Below are positions 10,897 to 22,277 of a DNA stretch of 64,000 nt, one piece after another; the first letter of the stretch is position 1, and every line of letters starts with the position of its first letter. This DNA is from Erythroxylum novogranatense (lineage: Eukaryota; Streptophyta; Magnoliopsida; Malpighiales; Erythroxylaceae), in assembly GCA_029891385.1 (NCBI GenBank), contig CM057227.1:59769567-59833566 (forward strand). Direction: 5' to 3'. A model generated the notes under the pieces. It saw only the letters and a list, made by a program, of their open reading frames with translations, was not told where the DNA came from and did not search any database. A program made the position numbers and the translations under genes.

Positions 10897-12350
10897 CACT
10901 ACAAGAAAAATGTAGATTAGCGACGAAAACTTAACAATGGAAAAATTTTCGTCGGTAATTAGTGACGGAAATATTCTTTCCGTCGCTACAATTGAGTGAT
11001 TTAGCGACGGTACTAATATTCGTCGCTAAATTTGGAGGGAATTTATCCCAAAAAAATTTGCAACGGACATTAGCGACGGAACAATATAGCCGTCGGTAAT
11101 AAATTTTTGACGGCAAATTTACCGTTGGAAATTAGCGATGGAAAGCATATTTCCGTCGCTACAATTGAGTAATTTAACGACGGCACTAATACTCGTCGCT
11201 AAATTTGGAGGAAATTTGTTGCAGCAAAATTAGCGACTGAATTTAGCGACAGTATATGTTCCGTCGCTAAAAATGAAGGAAATTTTTGGCAGAATAAAAA
11301 ATTTTGAGTTTACCTACGGAAAATTCCGTAGGTGAATTCCGTTGGTAATTGAATTTATGACGGAAATTTTCTTTCCGTCGATAAAAAGGCGAAAATTATT
11401 GGCGGTATAATTTTTTTTTGAATTTACCTTCGGAAATTTTTTTCGGTAATTCCGTCGATAAATTCTTTTTAAATATAAACTCACCCGACATCTCCCTCCC
11501 ACTTCTATCTTCTTTTTCCTTTCTTCTTCTTCCTTCTTCCTACATCTTCTCTTTGGTTTTCTTGAGCCCATTTCTCTGTTGTGGACTCCTTTTCTGCTTG
11601 ACGATGTTGTCTTCTCCGGCTATTGTCATCGTGTCCTTCGGTAGAGGTATTTTTGCAACTACTGTCATGTATTTTTTCATATATTAGATGAAAGTTAATT
11701 TGGGTATTTATTACTTTCGTTTATTTGTGTATTTTGTTATTGGAAAACAACTTTAAGGTATAAATGTTAGTGATAGAAGGAACAAGACGTTATTTTAGTT
11801 GTGATGTTAAAATAAATTTCTGATGCATGTAAGGTGTTTGATGAAATGTTTGTTATTTGAAAAAATGATTTCAGTTCTTTATTTTCAGTTATGTTTTAGT
11901 ATGAATTTTAATATTTTAATTCTTTTACTTGAAATAATGAACTTCTCTCCATGGTGGCTCCTAGAGAAACTAAACAGTTTGCAGGTAAATTTTAAAAAAT
12001 AGTTTTCAGCAAATTTACTGACGGAAAAAAATTTCGTTGGTAAATATATTGGATTTTACTGACGGAAAAAATTATGTCGCTAATTACCGACGGAATTACA
12101 AAATCCGTTGGTAATTTTCTGACAGAAGAATTTATTGACTGAACAAAAAACCTGTCAGTAAATTTATTGACGGAAATTTTTACTGTCGGTAAATTTACCA
12201 ACGGAAAATTTCTGTCGTTAAATTTAGTAACGGCCATATTTTCAACGCCTTTTTCCATGAATAAATTATATCGCTAAATAAGCTTACCGACGGAATATGT
12301 ACGAATTCTGTTGGTAAATTTCGTCACTAAACTTTATTTTTCTTGTAGTG
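10897..12350. mobile_element. Non-autonomous CACTA (En/Spm-type) DNA transposon
   Basis: Ends are CACTACAAGAAAAA (10897-10910) and its inverse TTTTTCTTGTAGTG, with a 3-bp duplication GAT at 10894-10896 and 12351-12353. That is the signature of the CACTA superfamily. Both flanks are filled with subterminal motifs of the form TTAGCGACGG/CCGTCGCTAA in alternating orientation, presumably transposase-binding sites. No transposase is encoded in 1,454 bp. The centre (about 11480-11960) has a pyrimidine-rich stretch and no recognised gene. The Copia-2 leader (around 19105-19125) preserves the uninterrupted site. Confidence 0.92.
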
Positions 12351-12353
12351 GAT

Positions 12354-12801
12354 CTTGCATGGTGTGGGTCCCCTTAGGGATAAGTCCACTTATTGATAGC
12401 AAATGTGACCTCCCACCGAGGCATGGTTTGCAAGTATCTTTAGTGTATGAATCAAATGGTTAAACACTCAACATTCTTTATCAATAAACTGCCTACCGTA
12501 GCTCTGTTGGTAAAAGTATGGACGAAATTAACACGCTTCTTAAAAAATTGAGCATGAGATGCTTCGTAGTTTTTAGAGTGGGAGGGTCCCAATTTTTCTT
12601 TTAATGGATAAGATGACCCACCGTCACTTAGTCTATTGTAGATAAGAAAAATAACCGTCGTATAAGGTTTTAATTTTTTAAGTTTTGTTAAATCTATCAT
12701 CATGCATACATGCATCATGATTTTATACAAAGTTCCATTAATTGTTGACTAATATGTTCATTTTTTAATAATTTATATTTTTAGACATAATCAACCACAA
12801 A
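12354..12801 (+). other. Copia-1 leader, second part
   Basis: Continuation of the Copia-1 leader after the CACTA element, running to the gag start. It aligns along its length with 18670-19105 (minus strand) of Copia-2. No coding capacity is recognised. Confidence 0.7.
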
Positions 12802-12970
12802 ATGAATCCACTCACCCTACTCTTGACTAATAACAAATTGAAAAATGGAGACAATTTTAATAAATGGAGACATAACCTTGAAATTGTTCTTCAATATGAA
12901 CGTATTTCATGGGTGTTAACTGAAAGTGAGCCTACACTTCCGGGTGAAGCTTCATCTCCTGAGCAAGTCC
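12802..12970 (+). pseudogene. gag: Copia-1 gag, 5' part, cut by Copia-2
   Basis: The start codon at 12802 matches the Copia-2 gag start (18669, minus) and opens a typical Copia gag N-terminus (MNPLTLLLTNNKL, then a W-containing helix ending in SWVLTE). The frame stops matching after 56 codons, where Copia-2 inserted at 12971. The same frame resumes at 22278. Gag forms the virus-like particle in the cytoplasm; this copy cannot be made intact. Confidence 0.85.
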
Positions 12971-14717
12971 TGTTGGATCGGAAAAAGAAAGCATGTTTAG
13001 TATGGAGAAACGATAGATTTCAAAACTTTTTAAGAAATCATCTTGCAGCGGAAGCAATATATCCAAATCAACATGCTAATCCATACATGATATGGTATAA
13101 GGATAATAAAACCAAGAACAAGATAAAAGGAATTACCGACTCCTTCGCTACAGCTTTAAATCTTCGCTGCACTATCCTCTCCTTCTTATATCCAAATCCT
13201 TTTCCTTTGAGTCTTTTCCTTTAGCAATCTATCTTCTTCCTTGTTGTAGTAACCTCAACCAATTAGATTTACCACTTGTTCTTCAAGGACAACTAGGTTA
13301 ACAAAATCCTTTGGTGGGAAAGGAGAAGAAATATTTGGAGGAGATTTTCTTAGAAGAAGAAGAACCAAAATTGAAACTCTTTCAATTCTTTCACTTAGGA
13401 ATTTCGATTCTACCTTGCATGAAAGGAGAGAATGTCTAAAAATCATGCAAGAACCCTTTCTTACATCTTAATTTCGAAATATGCATGAATGGAAAGAGTG
13501 AGAGGCATCCAATGCATCACTTCTTACATTAATCACTCATCAAATAGCCAATAAATGAGACTTACTTCATTTATCTTTAAAATGGCTATTTGAAAAGACC
13601 ATAACCTATAATTGAATACCCATTTCGGTTTTGGCAAGAAGAAAAAAGGAAGATGGTCCATCTAATGCACATCTTTCATCTTTAATCTAATGAATGCAAA
13701 TAGGTTACATGCCAACATTAAAAGCCAACCATTAAACCATTTAATGGTAAGTTCATAACTCCATTTAATAATGATGAACCATAATAAAGACCATCTTTAT
13801 TTAGTATTTTAATGTCAAATGTGTGGTTACACATCTAACCTAACACAATTTCGAAATTGCTTCTTCTCCATTTAAAAAAAATTGTTTTAATATAATTTAT
13901 CTAATCAATTACATTAAACCGTTTTGCCCTTATGTTGGTTTTTCCTTCTAGATCTCTCATTTTACTTTATATGGTGATTAACACATAAGATCTCATCTTA
14001 GTGTTAAGACTTGATGGGTAGCTAGTCCATCAAACTATCGGCGCCATTTAATCACCAAATCTCCTTAAAACATCTAGAAGAGATGATAACACTATAAACT
14101 CTTTATTTGAGTGAATGTTCCTCGATACATGTTTCAATTAATAATTCCAACATGCAGACACGGATTAATACCTATAAAAATCCATTCCGATCATATCAAG
14201 AATTATAATGAAACACATATGAGTTCACCACTCATCAAGATTGTGGTTCATAATAGCGAATGCTTAAGTTGTATGTTTTAAGATTAAAGTAACGACCCAC
14301 TTTATTCTTGAAAACATACTTGATTCAATTCATTTAATAGTGCCATTATCGATAGTCTACTACTATCATGATATGAAACTCATCATTCCCTTTAAGTAAA
14401 CTCCTTTACTTATATGGAGAGAAATCGCAACACTACGATCTAAACCATAATCAAACGACCAACTTGATTATTCAACTGTGAATCAATTAATTGATTCTAA
14501 TAATATACATGTTTCCCATACATCCCTATGTATATGTATATTACTTACAAATGAATCTTGGTACCTTATGACCAGATATATAATGCTCATACAGATAAAA
14601 CCAAACTCTTTTGTTTTATTAATAATAAATATTTTCATTACAAAGTCAGAATCAAGAAGATAAAGTTACATGTAAATACACTTGCTTTCGAGGCACTATA
14701 TTTACATAACTCCAACA
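12971..14717 (-). repeat. Copia-2 3' LTR with internal deletion
   Basis: 1,747 bp against 2,101 bp for its partner. The missing block falls at about 13920, where ATTAAACC is joined directly to GTTTTGCCC. In the partner these are about 350 bp apart (near 21118 and 21470) and both junctions carry ACC, so a microhomology deletion is likely. Confidence 0.88.
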
Positions 14718-14731
14718 ATCTCCCACTTGCC

Positions 14732-15010
14732 CTAAAGCAAGTTTGACATATCCTTCATTCCCATCCCTTCTAGGTGACCCTCAAAGCTCTTTTGAGTCAA
14801 TGTCTTTGTGAACGGATCAGCAAGGTTTTTTTCTGTAGGAATCTTTACCACATCCACTTCTCCACGTTGTATTATGTCCCTTATGAGATGATACTTTCGC
14901 TCAATGTGTTTGGCAGCTTTGTGGTTCCGAGGTTCTTTAGAATTAGCCACTGCCCCACTATTATCGCAATAAAGTGTAATGACTTTTTCTGCCTCTGGAA
15001 CTACCTCCAA
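14732..15010 (-). CDS. Copia-2 RNase H, C-terminal segment
   Basis: 92 codons ending at the natural pol terminus just before the polypurine tract. The segment contains the CDNSGAVANSKEP block and the HIERKYHLIR helix typical of Copia RNase H, and ends in the usual LADPFTKTL tail. RNase H degrades the RNA strand during cDNA synthesis. It is offset from the upstream RNase H frame by a frameshift at about 15016, so it is not translated as part of pol here. The first methionine is not a real start. Confidence 0.85.
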   Translation of the reverse strand: MEVVPEAEKVITLYCDNSGAVANSKEPRNHKAAKHIERKYHLIRDIIQRGEVDVVKIPTEKNLADPFTKTLTQKSFEGHLEGMGMKDMSNLL

Positions 15011-15015
15011 ATCAT

Positions 15016-15720
15016 TTAGGAACTTCCGAGCCGATCGCTTCCTTTCTTTGCTTCACAAGCAGCAACATACTCAGCCTCCATAGTCAAATCAGCAATACAA
15101 GATTGCTTGACACTCCTCCAAACTATGGCTCCACCTCCTAAAGTAAATATAGAACCAGAAGTTGATTTCCTTGAATCAACATCTGATTCGAAATCAGAAT
15201 CCGTATATCCTGTCGGAATAAGATTACTTCCAGAGTAAACAAGCATTAAGTTCTTCGTCCTACCAAGATACTTAAGTATACACTTAACCGCAGTCCAATG
15301 TTCCATTCCTAGATTGGACTGAAATCTGCTTACCAGTCCCACTGCGTAACAGATATCCGGTCTAGTGCACAGCATTGCATACATCAAACTACCAACTGCC
15401 GAAGCATATGGAATGTTACGCATGCGTTCAACCTCCTCTTGGGTTTTAGGTGCTTGTTCCTTTGAAAGTTTGATTCCATGTCTAGTAGGAGTGAAACCCC
15501 TCTTGGAATCTTGCATGGAGAACTTATTGAGCATATTCTCAATGTAGGTTAGTTGAGACAAAACTATCTTCTTGTTCTTACGATCCCTTATAAGTTTGAT
15601 CCCTAGAACATAGGTAGCCTCTCCCAAATCCTTCATTGAAAACTGTTCATTCAGCCATCCCTTAACCGCAAATAACATTCCCACATCATTCCCAATGAGC
15701 AGAATGTCATCAACATACAA
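15016..15720 (-). CDS. Copia-2 reverse transcriptase C-terminal half and RNase H start
   Basis: An open stretch of 234 codons. It starts with the catalytic YVDDILLIGN motif of Copia reverse transcriptase, runs through the thumb (MKDLGEATYVLGIKLIRDR), the SQLTYIENMLNKF segment and the CTRPDICYAV block, and enters RNase H (GYTDSDFESDVDSRKSTSG, then MEAEYVAACEA). The frame ends by a shift at 15016. Copia-1 has lost about 430 bp of this region, so Copia-2 is the better copy. Confidence 0.88.
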   Translation of the reverse strand: MYVDDILLIGNDVGMLFAVKGWLNEQFSMKDLGEATYVLGIKLIRDRKNKKIVLSQLTYIENMLNKFSMQDSKRGFTPTRHGIKLSKEQAPKTQEEVERMRNIPYASAVGSLMYAMLCTRPDICYAVGLVSRFQSNLGMEHWTAVKCILKYLGRTKNLMLVYSGSNLIPTGYTDSDFESDVDSRKSTSGSIFTLGGGAIVWRSVKQSCIADLTMEAEYVAACEAKKGSDRLGSS

Positions 15721-15864
15721 GATTAGGAAAGTAACCTTACCTTCTTGTATTCTTTTGTAAACACAAGGCTCATCTAGGTTTTGTATGAACCCATAGGTTT
15801 TGATAGCCTTATCAAACCTAATATTCCAAGACCTAGATGCTTGCTTAAGTCCATAAATGGACCT

Positions 15865-16248
15865 TTACAACTTGCAAACCTTATGCTCATTACCTAGCTC
15901 AATGAATCCTTCTGGTTGGGCCATATAAATGGTCTCCTCAAGATCTCCATTCAGAAATGCGGTCTTGACATCCATTTGCCATATTTCATAATCGAAATAG
16001 GCTACTATGGCCAAAAGAATCCTGATGAACTTAAGCATGGCAACCGGAGAAAAAGTCTCCTCGTAGTCTATACCCTCCTTTTGAGTATAGCCTTTAGCTA
16101 CCAATCTAGCTTTAAAGGTCTCTACCTTTCCATCCAATCCCCTTTTCCTTTTGTAGATCCATTTACACCCTATGGTTTTTAGAGCTGGTGGTAGATCTAC
16201 AAGGACCCAGACTTCATTAGTATACATAGAATCTATTTCCGATTTCAT
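15865..16248 (-). CDS. Copia-2 reverse transcriptase N-terminal half
   Basis: 127 codons of the RVT_2-type reverse transcriptase: the VWVLVDLPP segment, GCKWIYKRKR, FKARLVAKGYTQKEGIDY, the ETFSPV block, and the YEIWQMDVKTAFLNG motif holding a catalytic aspartate. It ends at a TAA replacing the expected glutamine codon, just before the SIYGLKQ block, which continues in the next segment. It copies element RNA into cDNA in the particle. Confidence 0.88.
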   Translation of the reverse strand: MKSEIDSMYTNEVWVLVDLPPALKTIGCKWIYKRKRGLDGKVETFKARLVAKGYTQKEGIDYEETFSPVAMLKFIRILLAIVAYFDYEIWQMDVKTAFLNGDLEETIYMAQPEGFIELGNEHKVCKL

Positions 16249-16317
16249 TGCCTTGAGCCATTTTCCTGCATCAACATCATTAATAGCCTGTGTATACGTA
16301 ACGGGATCTGTTTCTTC

Positions 16318-16653
16318 TTAGTCTGAGATGGCAATTAAGCCTTCTCCTAAACCCAGATACCTATCTGGTTGTCTCACAACCCTCCCACTACGTCTAGGCA
16401 CATCTTGATGTTCAGGTTGCACTTCTGATTCAACTCTTGAATCCATTTCGACATCTTGTTCTATCATATCCAAAACAACTCTTGGTTTGGATGAAATTGC
16501 TAACTCCTTTAGTACTACTTCACTTCTTCCTTTGTGATTTCTCACAAACTCTTCCTCTAAGAAGTTTACATTTGTCGACACAAATACCTTCCTATCATGA
16601 GACTGTAAAAATAGTACCCTCGAGTTCCCGTAGGATATCCTACAAACAAACAT
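16318..16653 (-). CDS. Copia-2 integrase C-terminal tail / linker to RT
   Basis: 111 codons covering the integrase C-terminal domain (FLQSHDRKVFVSTNVNFLEE) and the acidic, variable linker ending in RRSGRVVRQPDRYLG, the usual hinge before Copia reverse transcriptase. The end at 16318 is a stop close to where the RT part begins. Confidence 0.75.
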   Translation of the reverse strand: MFVCRISYGNSRVLFLQSHDRKVFVSTNVNFLEEEFVRNHKGRSEVVLKELAISSKPRVVLDMIEQDVEMDSRVESEVQPEHQDVPRRSGRVVRQPDRYLGLGEGLIAISD

Positions 16654-17398
16654 ACTTCTGACCTTGGTTCCATCTTTGTGGATTCAGGCTTTAGAACATG
16701 GGCTGGATAGCCCCAAGTCCTCAAGTGCCTCAATGAAGGCACTCGGCCAGTCCACAACTCCCTAGGTGTTTTAGGCACCGATTTGGATGGAGCAAAGTTA
16801 AGAAGATATGTTGCTTGCTTTTATGGCATATCCCGAACGATTCTAGAAGGCTAGCATAGGACATCATTGATCTTACCATTTCCAATAGAGTTCTATTTCT
16901 CCTCTCGCTACACCATTACATTTGAGGTGTACGAGGAGTCGACAAATTGGAAACAATTCCATTGTTAATTAAATATTCTGGAACTCTCCGGATAAATACT
17001 CACCACCTCGATCGATCGAAATTTGTTTTAATGGCTTGCCAAGTTGCTTCTCGACTTGAGCTTTGAATTCTTTGAACTTTTCAAAGATTCACTCTTTTAT
17101 GCATCAAATACAAATAGCCATGTCTTGAGTAATCATCTATAAAAGTTATGAAATATTCATAACCTCCTCTAGCTTGTACATTCATGGGCCCACACATCAA
17201 GATGTACCATGTCCAATGTGGATTCAAATCTGTTTCCTTTATAAGGAAATGAGGCTTTTTCATTTTCCTTCAATACAAGATTCACGGTGGGTAATGGATC
17301 ACTATCCAAGCCCATAAGGATCCCATCCTTTACTAGCTGTCAAGTCTTTTTGATTGATATGACCCATCCTTAGATGCCACAGATACTTTGAATTAATG
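16566..17398 (-). pseudogene. Copia-2 integrase core, degraded
   Basis: Recognisable integrase pieces lie in different frames: the FITFIDDYSRHGYLYLMHK block (17081-17263) with the second catalytic aspartate, and the PRELWTGRVPSLRHLRTWG block (16566-16778). Between them are stops and shifts. The region matches 23590-24240 in Copia-1, which is better preserved. Integrase would insert cDNA and create 5-bp duplications; this copy cannot. Confidence 0.8.
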
Positions 17399-18226
17399 CT
17401 AGAGATATTGGATTGTCTTGGTTTTATCAATTACGTGGTGTTTAGTGAGCCTTTCATAGGTTCTATAAAAACAATCCTGTTTAATTATCGCTTCACAAAT
17501 AAAATCCTTATTCTCATATATTGAAACAACCTTTTCAAAATATAAGGAATAGCCAGATTTTATTAGACAAAAAGAAATCATGTTCCTTACAATCATTGGC
17601 ATGTAATAAACATCTTCCAAATATAACCTATGACCACTAGGAAAGTCCAAGATAACTACTCCCACTGATTCTGCTGAAACATAGGAACCATCTGCTATCT
17701 TAACTTGAAAGTGGCCTTTAGGAAGTCTTTTCCTTTGCTGGAACCCCTGCAAAGAGTTACAAACATGGTTAGTGGCTCCTGAATCTAATATCCAAGAAGT
17801 AGATAAATCTGCCACATTTCTAGTTCCTAACAAACTTAGGAAGTCCATACCTTGTTTTCTTTTGAGGGACTCTAGGTAGACTGGACAATTTCTTTTCCAG
17901 TGGCCCATCTCATCACAGTGGAAACACTTTCCTTTGATGTTCTCTTTGGCCTTCTTTTTCATAGGTTTGGCCTCCCCTATTTGGGCCTTCTTTTTCATTG
18001 GACCCTTCTTCTTTTCCTTACCCTTACCCTTGGGCATAGAAGAAGAAGCTACATTAGCTTCTGGCCCATAAGCCTTAATATTCAATATTTCCTCCGTGCT
18101 CTGGAGGGTATTCATCAACTCACTCAAGGTGTAATCCTTGCTGTTGCGCTCATAGTCCAACTTAAACTGCTGAAAAGAAGAGTTTAAGCTATTGATGATC
18201 ATAATCATCTGCGTGTCCGCATCCAT
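17399..18226 (-). CDS. Copia-2 gag C-terminus, zinc knuckle and protease
   Basis: 275 open codons. In order: gag helical part (MIIINSLNSSFQQFKLDYE), a lysine-rich segment with GKGKEKKKGPMKKKA, the CCHC zinc knuckle CFHCDEMGHWKRNC, the aspartic protease active site WILDSGATNHVCNS, and the start of the integrase zinc region. Gag binds RNA through the knuckle; the protease cuts the polyprotein. It is joined to upstream gag through a frameshift between 18226 and 18304. Confidence 0.88.
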   Translation of the reverse strand: MDADTQMIMIINSLNSSFQQFKLDYERNSKDYTLSELMNTLQSTEEILNIKAYGPEANVASSSMPKGKGKEKKKGPMKKKAQIGEAKPMKKKAKENIKGKCFHCDEMGHWKRNCPVYLESLKRKQGMDFLSLLGTRNVADLSTSWILDSGATNHVCNSLQGFQQRKRLPKGHFQVKIADGSYVSAESVGVVILDFPSGHRLYLEDVYYMPMIVRNMISFCLIKSGYSLYFEKVVSIYENKDFICEAIIKQDCFYRTYERLTKHHVIDKTKTIQYL

Positions 18227-18303
18227 ATCCGCCTAAGCATCTCAACCTCGGTGACCGCAGAGATTACCTTCATCATGTAATCCCGCACCGGCTCACCTGT
18301 GTT

Positions 18304-18669
18304 TCATGCGAGATTATGAAAGGTTTGGATAGCTTTCACTCTTGCAGACCTAGTCCTCACACCAAACATCTCATATAGGTGATGGACCATTGCACTAGCA
18401 GTTTTCATACAAGCAATTTGCTTTTGCAACATGTCGCTGACAAAAGCCAGAATATAACACTTAGTAGTCTTGTCAGCATTCTGCCAACGCTCATGTTGTT
18501 GGATTTGCTCAGGAGTTGCATCTCCACTTAGAGGTGTAGGCTCATTTTCAGTTAACACCCATGAAATACGTTCATATTGAAGAACAATGTAAAGGTTACG
18601 TCTCCATTCATTAAACTTATCTCCATTTTCCAATTTGTTATTAGTCAAGAGCAGGGTGAGTGGATTCAT
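18304..18669 (-). CDS. gag: Copia-2 gag, N-terminal part
   Basis: 121 codons from the gag start codon at 18669. The N-terminus MNPLTLLLTNNKL is shared with Copia-1, followed by the UBN2-type gag region (SWVLTENEPT, WQNADKTTKCYILAFVSD, HHLYEMFGVRTRSARVKA). The frame is lost near 18304 by a small indel. This copy shows what the Copia-1 gag looked like before Copia-2 landed in it: the uninterrupted site is near 18500. Confidence 0.87.
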   Translation of the reverse strand: MNPLTLLLTNNKLENGDKFNEWRRNLYIVLQYERISWVLTENEPTPLSGDATPEQIQQHERWQNADKTTKCYILAFVSDMLQKQIACMKTASAMVHHLYEMFGVRTRSARVKAIQTFHNLA

Positions 18670-20156
18670 TTTGTGGTTGATTATGTCTGAAAATATAAAT
18701 TATTAAAACATGAGCATACTAGTCAACAATTTATGGAACTTTGTATAAAATCATGATGCATGTATGCATGATGATAGATTTAACAAAACTTAAAAATTAA
18801 AACATTATACTGACGGTTATTTTTCTTATCTATAATGAGACTAAGTGACGGTGGACCATCTTATCTATTAAAAAAAAACTGGGACCCTCCCACTCAAAAA
18901 ACTACCAAGCATCTCATGCTCAATTTTTTAAGAAGCGTCTTAATTTGGTCCATACTTTTACCAACAGAGCTACGGTGGGCAGTTTATTGATAAAAAATGT
19001 TGATTGTATAACCATTTGATTCATTCACTAAAGATACCTACAAATCATGCCTCGGTGGGAGGTCACATTTGCTATCATTAAGTGGACTTATCCTTAAGGA
19101 GACCCAAACCATGCAAGATCTAGGATCCATGCCCTCCGATGGGGAGTAACACTTCACCACATGCAAACGGGCCATCATTTGGAGACCGTGGACTCTCACA
19201 GGAGCATCCTCTCCCACTCAATCTTTTTGGGCTTTGAGTTTTAAATACCATCTTGTCTAGATGCAATTTATTATCCATCCTATATTGTTTCATTATATAT
19301 CTCATACATAATGAATGCATGGCAAGGCCTAGGGTTGGCAATTTTCTAAATGACATGCAATCACATAATATCACATATTACAAGCATTCATTTCTCTATT
19401 CATCACATGAACTAATAAAGCCATTTTTTATTGTCCATCCTAGAAACATAAAATAATTACAAGCCTTTTAGGTCCAAAATATGCTTCTTCATCTTGGATC
19501 TTCCGCTTCGAACTCTTCGCTAACATGATCCGGCCCATTCGGTAAACAAAATGTAATGGCATTTATGAAATTAGAATTTTGTCATTTTGAAAAATAAAAT
19601 TCCAGCACTAGATTTTTAGAAAACCAAATCTTTGTTTTGACAAAAAATTCCAGCACTTGTTTTATTAAAACCGAAACTCATTTCATGAAAATTAAACACA
19701 ACACTTAGTATTTTAGCAAAACCAAATTGGATTCTTTGAAACAAAAACCAGCACTTGTTTTCCAATCATAACTGAAATATGATTCATTGAAACAAAATTC
19801 CAGCAACTTAGTTTTCACAAAACTTATGCCAAAACACAAAAGGATACACGAAAATTTTACCTTTCCATTTCTTCAATCCATGGCTGCTCCTTCTTCAGCA
19901 TTACATCAATTTGTACATTACAAAATCAAATAAAATAGAAAAAAGAAACCAAGGAGGAAACATGGTGATGATAGACCACCCTCCTTGTTACAACCAAATG
20001 AAGAAATCTTACAAGATAAAATTTAACTTCTATAGACAACCAAAAGAGCAACATACACCATATATATTTCTATCACATAAAAATATGCAGTATACATAAA
20101 AAGATTGCCAACCTATGCATCCACCATATAGGAACCGAAATCATGCATGAAAAACC
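18670..20156 (-). other. Copia-2 untranslated leader
   Basis: About 1.5 kb between primer site and gag, non-coding. It contains the degenerate 60-bp repeats (about 19560-19830) and the empty site for the CACTA insertion (19105-19125, where CCATGCAAGATCTAGGATCC is uninterrupted). Confidence 0.75.
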
Positions 20157-20169
20157 GGCTTTGATACCA
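20157..20169 (-). other. Copia-2 primer binding site
   Basis: The minus strand reads TGGTATCAAAGCC, complementary to the initiator tRNA-Met 3' end, two bases inside the 5' LTR. One base differs from the Copia-1 site (A for G at position 9). Confidence 0.88.
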
Positions 20170-20171
20170 AT

Positions 20172-22272
20172 TGTTGGATCGGAAAAAGAAAGCATGCTTA
20201 GTATGGAGAAACGATAGATTTCAAAACTTTTTAAGAAATCATCTTGCAGCGGAAGCAATATATCCAAATCAACATGCTAATCCATACATGATATGGTATA
20301 AGGATAATAAAACCAAGAACAAGAAAAAAGGAATTACCAACTCCTTCGCTACAGCATTAAATCCTCGCTGCGCTATCCTCTCCTTCTTACATCCAAATCC
20401 TTTGCCTTTGAGTCTTTTCCTTTAGCAATCTATCTTCTTCCTTGTTGTAGTATCCTCAACCAATTAGATTTACCACTTATTCTTCAAGGACAACTAGGTT
20501 AACAAAATCCTTTGGTGGGAAAGGAGAAGAAATATTTGGAGGAGATTTTCTTAGAAGAAGAAGAACCAAAATTGAAACTCTTTCAATTCTTTCACTTAGG
20601 AATTTCGGTTCTACCTTGCATGAAAGGAGAGAATGTCTAAAAACCATGCAAGAACCCTTTCTTACATCTCAATTTCGAAATATGCATGAATGGAAAGAGT
20701 GAGAGGCATCCAATGCATCACTTACATTAATCACTCATCAAATAGCCAATAAATGAGACTTATTTCATTTATCTTTAAAATGGCTATTTGAAAAGACCAT
20801 AACCTATAATTGAATACCCATTTCGGTTTTGGCAAGAAGAAAGAAGGAAGATGGTCCATCTAATGCACATCTTTCATCTTTAATCTAATGAATGCAAATA
20901 GGTTACATGCCAACATTAAAAGCCAACCATTAAACCATTTAATGGTAAGTTCATAACTCCATTTAATAATGATGAACCATAATAAAGACCATCTTTATTT
21001 AGTATTTTAATGCCAAATGTGGTTACACATCTAACCTAACACAATTTTGAAATTGCTTCTTCTCCATTTAAAAAAAAATTGTTTTAGTATAATTAATCTA
21101 ATCAATTACATTAAACCAAAACAAGCCCATTTCTAAATGAACATATGGGCTTCCAATTAACCATTAATTAGTATAAGCCCATCATTCAATTATGGACTTC
21201 TAAAGCCTCCAAACTACTTCTTACTTAGCTTGATAACCTTCCTTAAAGCCAAGTGGGGAATCTTATTGGACTTTGATAATTCAAGCTCCAATAAGCCCAG
21301 AAATAATTCAATCTCATTGGAATTAATTCTAGCTTATTAACTAAATGTCATTCCACTAAAGACAATTAGTTGAACTCTTGAATTATTAAATATTATGAGA
21401 ATATGTCCAATTGCAAACCCTATTTAGAACCTTATTATAGCCATCCGCACAACAAAGGGTAAAATTACCGTTTTGCCCTTATGTTGGTTTTTCCTTATAG
21501 ATCTCTCATTTTACTTTATATGGTGATTAACACATAAGATCTCATCTTAGTGTTAAGACTTGATGGGTAGTTAGTCCATCAAACCATGGCGCCAGCTTAA
21601 TCACCAAATCTCCTTAAAACATCTAGAAGAGATGATAACACTATAAACTCTTTATTTGAGTGAATGTTCCTAATACATGTTTCAATTAATAATTCCAACA
21701 TGCGAACCTTTGGATTAATACCTGTAAAAATCCATTCCGATCATATCAAGAATTATAATGAAACACATATGAGTTCACCACTCATCAAGATTGTGGTTCA
21801 TAATAGCGAATGCTTAAGTTGTATGTTTTAAGATTAAAGTAACGACCCACTTTATTCTTGAAAACATACTTGATTCCGATTCATTTAATAGTGCCATTAT
21901 CGATAGTCTACTACTATCATGATATGAAACTCATCATTCCCTTTAAATAAACTCCTTTACTTATATGGAGAGAAATCGCAACACTACAGTCTAAACGATA
22001 ATCAAACGACCAACTTGATTATTCAACTGTGAATCAATTAATTCAGATTCTAATAATATACATGTTTCCCATACATCTCTATGTATATGTATATTACTTA
22101 CAAATGAATCTTGGTACCTTATGACCAGATATATAATGCTCATACAGATAAAACCAAACTCTTTTGTTTTATTAATAATAAATATTTTCATTACAAAACT
22201 GTAACTAAAGAAGATAAAGTTACATGTAAATACACTTGCTTTCCAGGGCACTATATTTACATAACTCCAACA
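20172..22272 (-). repeat. Copia-2 5' LTR
   Basis: 2,101 bp, reading CCAACA at its outer right edge and TGTTGGATCGG at its inner left edge on the plus strand. It is flanked on the right by the AGTCC duplication, after which Copia-1 gag resumes. Confidence 0.92.
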
Positions 22273-22277
22273 AGTCC

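Larger units (their letters stand above)
14732..18669 (-). pseudogene. gag-pol: Copia-2 gag-pol, broken
   Basis: Copia order on the minus strand: gag (18669 down to about 17900), protease, integrase, reverse transcriptase, RNase H ending at 14732. Breaks are a frameshift between 18304 and 18226, multiple lesions in integrase between about 17400 and 16566, a stop at 15865 where CAA became TAA, and a frameshift at about 15016. The rest is well preserved, and the C-terminal DPFTKTLTQKSFEGHLEGMG segment is intact. The reading segments are listed separately. Confidence 0.88.
12971..22272 (-). mobile_element. Copia-2: full-length Ty1/Copia element nested in Copia-1 gag
   Basis: 9,302 bp on the minus strand: 3' LTR 12971-14717, polypurine tract 14718-14731, pol and gag 14732-18669, leader, primer site 20157-20169, 5' LTR 20172-22272. 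It is flanked by the perfect duplication AGTCC (12966-12970 and 22273-22277). It is the same family as Copia-1 and more complete, but frameshifts and stops break gag-pol. Because it lacks the CACTA and foldback insertions, it serves as an empty-site reference for Copia-1. Confidence 0.93.

Noticed and set aside
15721..15864. A separate intron in Copia-2 pol
   Set aside because: The gap between the RT segments is coding-like sequence with a stop; Copia-1 has the same stretch in frame, so no intron is needed.
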